A stretch of 64,000 nucleotides of DNA, taken from Achromobacter anxifer (lineage in GTDB: Bacteria > Pseudomonadota > Gammaproteobacteria > Burkholderiales > Burkholderiaceae_B). Each line of letters opens with the position of its first letter. The first letter of the stretch is position 1. This document shows, in pieces, positions 56,690 to 64,000 of this stretch. The DNA lies in the NCBI RefSeq assembly GCF_903652925.1, contig NZ_CAHLAR010000003.1:434001-498000 (forward strand), read 5' to 3'. Below the pieces are notes generated by a model. The model saw only the letters and a list, made by a program, of their open reading frames with translations, had not been told where the DNA came from and did no database searches. The position numbers and the translations under genes are program-made.

Positions 56690-57829
56690 TCAGGCCTGCC
56701 GGCCGGCGCCCGCGAACTCGTCGCGGATCGCCTGCGTGTGGGCGCCTATGGCGGGCACGTCGCCCAGGGCTCGCGGCTCGCCGCGCACCTGGACGGGCGG
56801 CGCCACGATGGACGCCACGCCGTGCGCGGTGCGCACCTCGGAGCGGCGCAAATGCGGATGCGCCGACAGTTCCTTGACCCCGTTGACCGAGGCATAGGCG
56901 ATCTTGGCCTGCGTCAGGCGCTGCCGCAATTCCGCCAGGTCCACCGTGCTCAGCACGGCTTCGATCGCGGCTTTCAGTTCGTCCGCGTGCAGCACGCGGT
57001 CGCGGTTGCTGCGGTAGCGCTCGTCGTCGACCCATTCGGGCCTTTGCAGGACGTCGCGGGCGAAACGGCTCCACTCGCCGTCGTTCTGCACGCCGATCAG
57101 CAGCGACTGGCCGCCCTGGCAGGCAAAGGCGCCATAGGGCGCGATGGTGGGGTGCCCGAGGCCCACGCGCGGCCACACCGTGCCAGCGTAGTCGTAGTGC
57201 AGCAGCGGCACGGTCATCCAGTCGGCCATGGCATCGAACAACGAGACATGCAGCGCGCTGCCCTGCCCGGTCCGTTCGCGCTGCAGCAGCGCTTCCAGGA
57301 TGGCCGCGTGCGCATACATGCCGGTGCCGATATCGCAGGCGGAGATGCCTACCCTGCCCGGCGCTTCCGGCGTGCCCGTCACCGACGCGATGCCCGATTC
57401 GGCCTGCACCAGCAGGTCATAGGCCCGCATGCCGGCATAAGGCCCGGATTCGCCGTAGCCCGTGATGTCGCAGGTGATCAGGCGGGGGTTGGCCGCGCGC
57501 ATTTCCTGCCAGCCGAAGCCGGCGCGTTCGGCCGCGCCCGGTCCCAGGTTCTGGATCAGCACGTCGGCCTGCAGGATCAGCGTGCGCAGCAGCGCCAGGT
57601 CCTGCGGCTGGGAGAAATCCAGCACGATGGATTCCTTGCCGCGATTGAGCCACACGAAGTACGTGCTGTCGCCCATGACGGCGCCGTCGTAGCCGCGCGC
57701 GAAATCGCCGGCGGCGCGTTCGATCTTGATGACGCGCGCGCCGGCGTCGGCCAGCCGCGACGATGCGTAGGGCGCTGCGGCCGCCTGCTCCACCGCGATC
57801 ACCAACAGGCCTTCCAGGGGCAATGCCAT
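56690..57829 (-). CDS. CaiB/BaiF-type CoA-transferase
   Basis: This 379-residue enzyme has LEGLLVIAVEQAAAAPYASS, ARVIKIERAAGDFARGYDGA, NRGKESIVLDFSQPQD and the catalytic-Asp region MRAYDLLVQAESGIASVTG. ATG 57829 follows GGAGACGGAA. It differs clearly from the other two CoA-transferases in the window. It is the first gene of the TetR unit and lies 35 bases after candidate operator copy 2. Confidence 0.93.
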   Translation of the reverse strand: MALPLEGLLVIAVEQAAAAPYASSRLADAGARVIKIERAAGDFARGYDGAVMGDSTYFVWLNRGKESIVLDFSQPQDLALLRTLILQADVLIQNLGPGAAERAGFGWQEMRAANPRLITCDITGYGESGPYAGMRAYDLLVQAESGIASVTGTPEAPGRVGISACDIGTGMYAHAAILEALLQRERTGQGSALHVSLFDAMADWMTVPLLHYDYAGTVWPRVGLGHPTIAPYGAFACQGGQSLLIGVQNDGEWSRFARDVLQRPEWVDDERYRSNRDRVLHADELKAAIEAVLSTVDLAELRQRLTQAKIAYASVNGVKELSAHPHLRRSEVRTAHGVASIVAPPVQVRGEPRALGDVPAIGAHTQAIRDEFAGAGRQA

Positions 57830-57863
57830 TTCCGTCTCCGATCCAGCATTCGTTTTTTTAATG

Positions 57864-57883
57864 CTACCGCGTAGTATCAGAAT
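57864..57883 (-). promoter_or_regulatory. Candidate TetR operator, copy 2
   Basis: CTACCGCGTAGTATCAGAAT overlaps the near-perfect palindrome ATGCTACCGCGTAGTAT (57861-57877). It shares 15 of 20 bases with copy 1 at 55941-55960. It stands immediately upstream of the CoA-transferase/TetR unit. Confidence 0.65.
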
Positions 57884-57968
57884 TCACAAGACCCGTTTCC
57901 CGCGACCTGGGGAAGACCCCTGGTCCGTTGGCATACGGTTGTCATACTCGCGGGCCATACTGGCGTCC

Positions 57969-58010
57969 GGATATCCCGAACCCCGAATCCCGGGACCGTC
58001 CCGGATATCC
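57969..58010. repeat. Two GGATATCC palindromes 34 bases apart
   Basis: The 8-base palindrome GGATATCC occurs at 57969-57976 and 58003-58010 in the non-coding stretch before the small ORF at 58099. Neighbouring bases (CCCG and CCGGG) extend the symmetry. They could be paired binding sites or hairpin arms. Confidence 0.45.
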
Positions 58011-58098
58011 ATATGAAAGGTAATTCGTTGGCCGCCGCCCCTGGCCGGCTTACGATTCCTGGCATCGACTGGGCCAAGAGCCCGCAGGAATGCTACAC

Positions 58099-58278
58099 AT
58101 GCAACGCTTGATATCCCCCATTCTCAGCCGCCGCCCGGTGCTGCTCGCCGGCCCGCGCAGCGCGCGCCGCTACGACGCCGTGGTTTCCCTCAACGCCTAC
58201 CGCGAATCGCGCATGCTGCGCGAATCCGCCCAGCGCATCCTGGCCGTCTCCGCCCGCTACATGCTGCCGGGCGCCTGA
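58099..58278 (+). CDS. Small basic protein of unknown function (59 residues)
   Basis: The ATG at 58099 lies nine bases after GCAGGA, a good ribosome site; an in-frame ATG at 58090 is too close to it. The product is short, basic and arginine-rich (ILSRRPVLLAGPRSARRYD, YRESRMLRESAQRILAVSAR). It has no signal peptide. I recognise no family. Support is the ribosome site and GC3-rich codons only; it may be a regulatory or leader ORF. Confidence 0.5.
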   Translation: MQRLISPILSRRPVLLAGPRSARRYDAVVSLNAYRESRMLRESAQRILAVSARYMLPGA

Positions 58279-58398
58279 TCCCTCCCCCCGACTCCTCCCT
58301 GCCGCCCCCGTCCCGCCGCGACCTGCGGTAGGATTGCCGGTCGCGTCCGGACCCGACCCTTTCTTCACCGGACGCGCCAGGAAGAACAGGAGTCAGGT

Positions 58399-59607
58399 AT
58401 GCAAAAAGTGGTGATCGTCGGCGGCGGCCACGCGGCGGCGCAATTGTGCGCCAGCCTTATCGAAGGCGGCTTTCCCGGCAGCGTAACCCTGGTGTGCGAA
58501 GAGGCTACTCTGCCCTACCACCGGCCGCCGCTTTCCAAGACCTATCTGAAGACCCGGGACGCCGCGGTCCAGTTGCTGCGTCCCGAGGCCACTTACGCCG
58601 ACGCCGGCGTGCAGGTCCTGCTGGCCGACCCCGCAGTCGCCATCGACCGCGATGCGCACCGGCTGACGCTGGCCTCCGGCAAGCAACTGGACTATGACGC
58701 GCTGGTGCTGGCCACCGGCACGCGCGCGCGCCGCCTGCCGGACCTGCCCGATGATCTGCAGAACCTGATCTACCTGCGCAACGCCGACGACGCCGCGCGC
58801 CTGCGCGCCGCGATCGCCGCAGCGCCTTCGGTCACGGTCGTGGGCGGCGGCTTCATCGGCCTGGAGATCGCGGCCACGGCCGGCGCCCTCGGCCGCCCGG
58901 TCACCGTCTTCGAATCCGCTCCCCGCCTGCTGGCGCGCTCCGTGTCGCCCGAGGCCTCCGAGCACGTCGCCCGCGTGCTGCATGAATCCGGCGTCCAGCT
59001 GCGCCTGTCCTCCGATCTGCAACAGGTGCGCGCGGAAGACGGCCGCGTGCGCAACATCGTGGTCAACGGCGAAGAACATCCGGTCGACCTGCTGGTCGCC
59101 GGCATCGGCGCCGTGCCCGAAACCGCGCTGGCGCAGGCCGCCGGCCTGGAATGCGTGAACGGCATCGTGGTCGACGCCCTGATGCAGACCTCCGCCCCAG
59201 GCATCTACGCCATCGGCGACTGCACCTCATTTCCCTACGCGCGCTGGGGCAAGACCCTGCGCCTGGAATCGGTGCAGAACGCCAATGACCAGGCCCGCAC
59301 GCTGGCCGGCGTGCTGCTCGGCACGAAGACGCCGTATCACGCCCTACCCTGGTTCTGGTCGGATCAAGGCGCGCTGCGCCTGCAGATCGCCGGCCTCGCG
59401 CCCCCGGACACCGAACGCGTGCTGCGTCCGGGCGCCAAGCCCGGTAGCTTCTCGATCCTGCACTTCGCCGACGGCCACCTGGTGTGCGTGGAGTCGATCA
59501 ACGCGCCGATGGACCACCTGGCGGCGCGCAAGCTGCTGGAATTGGGACTGAATCCGCCCCGCGAGGCCCTGACCGATCCGGCCGTGCCGCTGAAGAGCCA
59601 CTACTGA
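58399..59607 (+). CDS. Ferredoxin-reductase-like NAD(P)H/FAD oxidoreductase
   Basis: This 402-residue flavoprotein has FAD motif VVIVGGGHAAAQLCASL, LPYHRPPLSKTYL, LATGTRARRLPDLP, the NAD-binding VTVVGGGFIGLEIAATAGAL and APGIYAIGDCTSFP. It matches reductases that feed [2Fe-2S] ferredoxins of P450s or dioxygenases (rhodocoxin-reductase type). No ferredoxin or oxygenase gene is next to it, so its partner is elsewhere. CAGGAG precedes the ATG. Confidence 0.93.
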   Translation: MQKVVIVGGGHAAAQLCASLIEGGFPGSVTLVCEEATLPYHRPPLSKTYLKTRDAAVQLLRPEATYADAGVQVLLADPAVAIDRDAHRLTLASGKQLDYDALVLATGTRARRLPDLPDDLQNLIYLRNADDAARLRAAIAAAPSVTVVGGGFIGLEIAATAGALGRPVTVFESAPRLLARSVSPEASEHVARVLHESGVQLRLSSDLQQVRAEDGRVRNIVVNGEEHPVDLLVAGIGAVPETALAQAAGLECVNGIVVDALMQTSAPGIYAIGDCTSFPYARWGKTLRLESVQNANDQARTLAGVLLGTKTPYHALPWFWSDQGALRLQIAGLAPPDTERVLRPGAKPGSFSILHFADGHLVCVESINAPMDHLAARKLLELGLNPPREALTDPAVPLKSHY

Positions 59608-59632
59608 CGCGGACGCCCGACGCGCCCCGGAT

Positions 59633-60220
59633 TCAGATGAAGCCGGCGGCGCGGAACATGCGCTCGTAGATGCCGCGCAAGACCGACTCCTTGCGCTTGT
59701 TGTATTCCATGACCTGCATCACGCCGTCCGCCGCGGCATGCTTGGCCTGGGCGTACAGATCGCGGTCGGCGCCATGCGCGCGCAGCCAGTCCCGGAACAT
59801 CCGGTGCCGGATGTTCTCGGGGCAATCTGGCCCGAATACATGCAGGTTGACGCGGGGCGAGGCCAGCTGCAACAAGCGGTGCTGGTGCCAGGAGGGTTCG
59901 CGCAGGATCAGGGCATAGCCCAAGGCTTCCAGCGCCGGGACATACTCGTCCTCGCGCGCCGGATCGGCCACGGCCAGATCGATGTCTATCACCGGCTTGG
60001 CCGGCAGGCCCGGCACCGCCGTCGATCCCATGTGCTCGACATCGAGCGCCACGGCGCCCAATGCCTGGCGCACCTGCGCCGCCAGCCGCTCATAGCGGAC
60101 CGGCCAATCCGGGTCATAGGGAACGACGTGGACCTGCTCCGGCGCCGGCTTGCCGCGCACCCAGGGCATCTCGTCCGGATCGGACTCGTAATGCCTCATA
60201 ATGTCTGCCGGCGTGGGCAT
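59633..60220 (-). CDS. GrpB/Dephospho-CoA kinase-associated nucleotidyltransferase-fold protein
   Basis: This 195-residue protein has the GrpB family (UPF0157) core: VHVVPYDPDWPVRYERLAAQ, HMGSTAVPGLPAKPVIDIDL, YALILREPSWHQHRLLQL and NIRHRMFRDWLRAH. The GSTAVPG...DID pattern matches the nucleotidyltransferase fold. Biochemical function is unknown. The start may be 60220 or an internal ATG at 60196; the longer form is preferred by the frame. Confidence 0.9.
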   Translation of the reverse strand: MPTPADIMRHYESDPDEMPWVRGKPAPEQVHVVPYDPDWPVRYERLAAQVRQALGAVALDVEHMGSTAVPGLPAKPVIDIDLAVADPAREDEYVPALEALGYALILREPSWHQHRLLQLASPRVNLHVFGPDCPENIRHRMFRDWLRAHGADRDLYAQAKHAAADGVMQVMEYNKRKESVLRGIYERMFRAAGFI

Positions 60221-60240
60221 GCGCCGGTCGCTGGCCCCGC

Positions 60241-60525
60241 TCAATTGCCGAAGCCGCGGCGCAGGCGTTCCAGCTCGGCCAGGTTCAGGCGCTTGGCTTC
60301 CGCCTCGGCATAGTCGCGTTCGCCGGACTCGTAGGGTCCTTGATACAGGCACTTGCTGCGGCTGGCCCGGCATTCCTCGCTGACCTTGGCCGGTCCGGAA
60401 GCGGAAGAGGAGGATCGGGCGGGATAAGCGCTATCCGAACCCTTGGGACCGCTAGATGAGCAACCGGCAACCAGCGCGATGAAAAGCAGCGCCACACCAC
60501 GGCGGCTCAACGTTTGAATGGACAT
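60241..60525 (-). CDS. Small lipoprotein of unknown function
   Basis: This 94-residue product has a signal peptide and lipobox LVAGC (Cys22), a Ser-rich linker, then two cysteines in VSEECRASRSKCLYQGPYES and a charged helical C-terminus (YAEAEAKRLNLAELERLRRG). It should be membrane-anchored in the periplasm. No family is recognised. It lies just upstream of the GrpB-like gene on the same strand. Confidence 0.8.
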   Translation of the reverse strand: MSIQTLSRRGVALLFIALVAGCSSSGPKGSDSAYPARSSSSASGPAKVSEECRASRSKCLYQGPYESGERDYAEAEAKRLNLAELERLRRGFGN

Positions 60526-60655
60526 TTCCTGGCCCTACAGAAAAGCTGCAGCCGCATTTATAGCAGGCTCTGGCGCGGGCGCGCTGCAAACGGCAATGCA
60601 GAATGGCGTCAAAACCATACCGGCATGGCCAGGAAAATCGGGGATGGAAGACCGG

Positions 60656-62338
60656 CTACGCCGCCCCTTGGCCCAGGAAACGCTTCAGCACGTTGCGCGT
60701 GACGCCTTGGGTGTAATAGCAGTTGCGCGTCAGGCCCATGACCCATTCACAGCTGCCGGCGGTGAACACTTCGCCGCGGCCCCGGGTCATCGAGACGATC
60801 ATGCCGGAACCGTACTGGTGGCGGGCGATGGCCTCGGGCGTGGCCTCGCCGCTCAAGGCCTCGGCCTTGCGCGCCAGTCCGCCGTCCTTGAGGTAATAGC
60901 GGAAGCCTTCGCCGTCGTGCATTTCCTCGCCGTACAGCGCCGGCGACATGGCCAGTATCTCGGCGCTCCGCGGCGCGCCGTCCTCGTGCGTGGGGTACGG
61001 CAAGCCATGGCGGAAGGTGTATTCCAGCCCGTCGACCTCGTAGGCGAAGATGCCGGCCTGCGCCCCCATGACGTCGCCATAGTGCATGTCCAGGCCCTCG
61101 AAGGCCCAGTGCCTGGGCCGGTACACCGTGAATCCCCGGCTGGCGCGCGGCGCGAAGCCGCCCCAGGACGAATACACGCCACGCATGCCGTTGACGCCGA
61201 ACGTGGCCGCGCCGGGCCAGTTCACCGCCTGTTCCTCCCAGGCTCCCGTCAGCAAGTCGTTCTGCGGCCCGCCTGCCACCGGGTCCTCGGCCTTGGCGCG
61301 GGCCTTGTAGCAGACCTGTGTCCGCCCTTCGTCCTCCAGCCGGATCTGCCACATGAAGTTGCCCGCGAAACGCGCCACGTTGCCGCCCTGTTCCACGTAG
61401 CTGTCGATGGACTCGCGCATGGCGCGCGTCCAATACTCGTCGTGCCCGGCGATGACCACCGCCGCGTAATCCTGCAGGATCTCCGGCCGGTAGTGCAGAT
61501 CGGTCTGCGTCGCCATGTCGAAGGCATAGCCTTCGCGTTGCGCCCAGACGGCGAAATGCCGCTCGAACTGGGCCCAGCCCGACGACGCGTAATACTGCGC
61601 GAAGCCGTTGGTATAGGCCCATTCCTTGGTCGGGTAGCGTGGCGCCTCCCAAGGCTCGCGCGGCACCGGATCGCACAGGCGCGGCGCGCCCGGCGGCAGC
61701 CAGACCAGCCCGCGGGTCCAGGGCCGCTGATTGCTCAGCAGCGGCGAGAACTGGTTCTCCTGCGGGCCGTCGATGCCGTCGTAGGCGTTCGCGCCGCCCC
61801 AATCGTTGTACGCCATCCAGGTGGACGTGGACAGCAGGAACAGGAACCTGCCGGCGCGCGCGCCTTGTCCCGCCGCCGGACGCACGACGAAGAAATGGTG
61901 CTGCAGGAAGCGCGAGCCATCGGCGCGCTCGCAATGCGCGGCCACGCGGTAAAAGCCGCTGGCGGCGTCCTGGGGCAGGCGCCAGCGGTGCGCCGCAGGC
62001 CAGCCGCAGCCGTCGCGATAGGCCTGGCGCGGCATGGGCGCGAACTCGCCCGCGATGCCCTCCTGGACATGCACGCATTGCGGCTCCATGCCGTCCAGCC
62101 AGACCTCCAGCGTCCAACGTTGCGCGGTGCTGGAGGCGTGGAACGCGATCTCCTCGCCCGCCTCGTACGACATCGCGTCCGTGTAGACGTACACCTCCGG
62201 CCGCGCCGGATTCTCGCTCGGCGCCTCGTACCAATGCGACAGGTGCAGCGCCTGATCGGGATGCATGATGCCCGTGGGACGCGGCCGCTGGTTCAAGGGG
62301 CCGAATTCGGGTCTGGCTTGCTGCTGCGGGTCGGGCAT
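60656..62338 (-). CDS. N,N-dimethylformamidase large-subunit-like protein
   Basis: This 560-residue protein has the beta/large-subunit domain of N,N-dimethylformamidase: LLSTSTWMAYNDWGGANAYD, NGFAQYYASSGWAQFERHFA, VVIAGHDEYWTRAMRESIDS, VARFAGNFMWQIRLED and EVFTAGSCEWVMGL. The known enzyme uses a non-haem iron and is larger (about 760 residues) with a separate small subunit; neither the extra length nor a small-subunit gene is seen here. It probably hydrolyses another amide. Two oligopeptide-type ABC ATPases lie upstream on the same strand, suggesting import of its substrate. Confidence 0.9.
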   Translation of the reverse strand: MPDPQQQARPEFGPLNQRPRPTGIMHPDQALHLSHWYEAPSENPARPEVYVYTDAMSYEAGEEIAFHASSTAQRWTLEVWLDGMEPQCVHVQEGIAGEFAPMPRQAYRDGCGWPAAHRWRLPQDAASGFYRVAAHCERADGSRFLQHHFFVVRPAAGQGARAGRFLFLLSTSTWMAYNDWGGANAYDGIDGPQENQFSPLLSNQRPWTRGLVWLPPGAPRLCDPVPREPWEAPRYPTKEWAYTNGFAQYYASSGWAQFERHFAVWAQREGYAFDMATQTDLHYRPEILQDYAAVVIAGHDEYWTRAMRESIDSYVEQGGNVARFAGNFMWQIRLEDEGRTQVCYKARAKAEDPVAGGPQNDLLTGAWEEQAVNWPGAATFGVNGMRGVYSSWGGFAPRASRGFTVYRPRHWAFEGLDMHYGDVMGAQAGIFAYEVDGLEYTFRHGLPYPTHEDGAPRSAEILAMSPALYGEEMHDGEGFRYYLKDGGLARKAEALSGEATPEAIARHQYGSGMIVSMTRGRGEVFTAGSCEWVMGLTRNCYYTQGVTRNVLKRFLGQGAA

Positions 62339-62362
62339 GACGGGAAATCCTCGTGGATGCGG

Positions 62363-63388
62363 TCAGGGCGCGGGTTGGACCGCGGGTTGGGCGACGGATT
62401 GAGTGACGGATTGCGCGGCCAGGGTGTCATGGAAGTGGCAGGCCACCAGCCAGCCGGGCTCGACCTCGCGCAGCAGGGGCTTCTCCTGCCGGCAACGGTC
62501 GGCCGCGTGCGGACAGCGCGGGCTCAGGCTGCAGCCCGCCGGCCGGTTCAGCACGCTCAGCAGTTCGCCCTTGATCGGCGGCGGGCGCACGCGGCCGGCC
62601 ACCGGGCGCGGCACCGCCTTGAGCAGGGCCTGGGTGTAGGGATGGCGCGGCGCGGCGTAGAGCGATCGCTTGTGGCCGATCTCGACGATCTCCCCCGCGT
62701 ACAGCACGGCCACGCGATGGGAGATGGCCTTGACGACGGCCAGGTCGTGGGCGATGAAGAGATAGCTCAGGCCCAGGCGCTGCTGCAGGTCCATCAGCAG
62801 GTTGACGATCTGGGCCTGCATGGACACGTCCAGCGACGCCACCGCCTCGTCGCACACGACGAAATCCGGATTGAGCGCGAGCGCCCGCGCGATCACGATG
62901 CGCTGGCGCTGTCCGCCGGAGAACTCGTGCGGAAAGCGCCCGGCGAAGCCCGCCGGCAGGCCCACCATGTCGAACAGCTCGGCCACCCGGTCCTGCCGTT
63001 CCTTGCGGGTCTGCCTGCCGGCGATGTCCAGCGGCTCGGCGACGGCGTCGCCCACCCGCATGCGCGGGTTCAAGGAAGAATAGGGATCCTGGAACACGAA
63101 CTGGATCCGTTGCCGCACCGCGGCCAGATTGGCGCGCCCCTGCGGGCCGGCGATGGATTTCCCGAACAGGCGGATATCGCCTTCGGTGGGTTGCAGCAGC
63201 CCGATCATCATCCGGCCGATGGTGGACTTGCCCGAGCCGGACTCGCCCACCAGGCCGATGGTTTCGCCATGAAGGATGTCGAAGCTCACCTGGTCTACGG
63301 CCCGCAGCACGGCGTTCCTGCCCGCGCCCCGGCCCAGTTTGAAATCGCGGCTCAGGCCGCTGACCTGCACGATGGGATTCTGGCTCAT
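62363..63388 (-). CDS. Oligopeptide/Dpp-type ABC transporter ATPase (DppF-like)
   Basis: This 341-residue ATPase has Walker [30 protein letters not shown], signature [17 protein letters not shown], Walker [19 protein letters not shown] and cysteine-rich C-terminal [15 protein letters not shown]. Its Walker B reads DEA instead of DEP, a small variation. The tail ends in repeated Gln/Val/Ala ([15 protein letters not shown]). The start overlaps the preceding ATPase stop (ATGA). Confidence 0.94.
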   Translation of the reverse strand: MSQNPIVQVSGLSRDFKLGRGAGRNAVLRAVDQVSFDILHGETIGLVGESGSGKSTIGRMMIGLLQPTEGDIRLFGKSIAGPQGRANLAAVRQRIQFVFQDPYSSLNPRMRVGDAVAEPLDIAGRQTRKERQDRVAELFDMVGLPAGFAGRFPHEFSGGQRQRIVIARALALNPDFVVCDEAVASLDVSMQAQIVNLLMDLQQRLGLSYLFIAHDLAVVKAISHRVAVLYAGEIVEIGHKRSLYAAPRHPYTQALLKAVPRPVAGRVRPPPIKGELLSVLNRPAGCSLSPRCPHAADRCRQEKPLLREVEPGWLVACHFHDTLAAQSVTQSVAQPAVQPAP

Positions 63389-64000
63389 GCGGCGATCTCC
63401 TCCTTGGCCTGCAGGGCCGCGCGGGGCGGACAGCGCAGGATGCGGCCCGACGGCAAGGCCTGGATCGGCACCGGCGCCGCCAGACAGGCAGGCTGCGCCA
63501 GGCCGCAGCGCGGCCCGAAACGGCAGCCCTTGGGCCAATTGCCCGACGCGGGAATGCTGCCCGGGATGGCCAGCAGCCGTTCATGATCGGCATCCAGATC
63601 GGGAATGGCCCGCAGCAGGCCCTCGGTGTAGGGATGCAAGGGCTTTTCGAACATCTGCGCCGCGCCCGCCTCCTCGACGATGTGGCCGGCGTACATCACG
63701 ATGACGCGCTCGACGAATTCGGCGACCAGGCCCAGGTCGTGCGAAATCAGGATGACCGACATGCCGATCTCGGCCTGGAGCTCGCGCAAGAGCTGCATGA
63801 TCTGCGCCTGGATGGTCACGTCCAGCGCCGTGGTCGGCTCATCCGCGATCAGCAGCTTGGGGCGGCAGGCGATCGCCATGGCGATCATGACCCGCTGCCG
63901 CATGCCGCCCGACAGGCGGTGCGGATACTCGTCCACGCGCCGGCGGGCGTCGGGAATCCGCACCATGTCCAGCAGCTCGATGGCGCGGCGCCGCGCCGCG
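63385..64000 (-). CDS. Oligopeptide/Dpp-type ABC transporter ATPase (DppD-like), N-terminal part outside window
   Basis: The frame is open to the end of the window, so this is the C-terminal ~204 residues of a DppD-type ATPase. Visible elements are [17 protein letters not shown], Walker [36 protein letters not shown] and the cysteine motif [15 protein letters not shown]. The missing part would hold Walker A. Permeases and a binding protein should lie beyond the edge. Confidence 0.93.
   Translation of the reverse strand, partial: AARRRAIELLDMVRIPDARRRVDEYPHRLSGGMRQRVMIAMAIACRPKLLIADEPTTALDVTIQAQIMQLLRELQAEIGMSVILISHDLGLVAEFVERVIVMYAGHIVEEAGAAQMFEKPLHPYTEGLLRAIPDLDADHERLLAIPGSIPASGNWPKGCRFGPRCGLAQPACLAAPVPIQALPSGRILRCPPRAALQAKEEIAA

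Noticed and set aside
60518-63586. A 1022-codon open frame on the plus strand
   Set aside because: It runs antisense to the dimethylformamidase-like and ABC ATPase genes, which have clear family motifs. Long antisense frames are common in high-GC DNA, and this one has no recognisable domain.

Overview
The window is high-GC DNA with tight operons, many overlapping stop/start codons, several orphan Bug-type (tripartite tricarboxylate) binding proteins and several CaiB/BaiF CoA-transferases. Together these point to an Alcaligenaceae betaproteobacterium of the Achromobacter/Bordetella type. This is inferred from gene content and style; there is no rRNA or other marker gene. I see no tRNA, rRNA, CRISPR array, insertion sequence, integrase or phage gene. 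The region reads as ordinary chromosome specialised in scavenging and catabolism, with about 67 protein genes.

Layout. 1-5.2 kb: end of a beta-lactamase-fold hydrolase, then a complete Liv-type ABC importer. 5.2-11 kb: mixed small genes (unknown cytoplasmic protein, two small secreted proteins, a MocR regulator divergent from an EamA exporter, an SH3-type secreted protein). 11-15.4 kb: mntP behind a yybP-ykoY manganese riboswitch, then a sulfatase/Bug operon divergent from a LysR regulator. 15.4-20.6 kb: a conserved small protein, a CopD-like membrane protein, and a FecI-FecR-TonB receptor iron system behind a Fur-like box. 20.6-24.4 kb: a META/DUF4377 lipoprotein, an LprI-like protein, an AcfC-like binding protein and a GntR regulator.

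24.4-32.5 kb: a GntR-controlled catabolic operon: a GatC/AtzG-like small protein, amidase, CoA-transferase, crotonase lacking both catalytic glutamates, NitT/TauT ABC importer, PuuE-like deacetylase-fold enzyme and alpha/beta hydrolase. 32.6-33.8 kb: nitroreductase and CsaA. 33.9-44.8 kb: a D-amino-acid salvage cluster: DauA-like D-amino-acid dehydrogenase, RidA, MlrC-type metallopeptidase, Dpp-type importer, D-aminoacylase and an XRE-cupin regulator.

44.8-50.7 kb: a polar-amino-acid-type importer with an FAH-family hydrolase and an SDR resembling the last two steps of the non-phosphorylative L-fucose/L-rhamnose pathway, divergent from an IclR regulator. 50.7-57.9 kb: an acyl-CoA regulon (two CoA-transferases, acyl-CoA dehydrogenase, Bug protein, quinone reductase-like MDR, crotonase) with a TetR regulator and two near-identical candidate operators. 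58-64 kb: a small ORF, a ferredoxin-reductase-like flavoprotein, GrpB-family protein, small lipoprotein, and a dimethylformamidase-large-subunit-like protein next to two oligopeptide-type ABC ATPases; the second runs off the window end.
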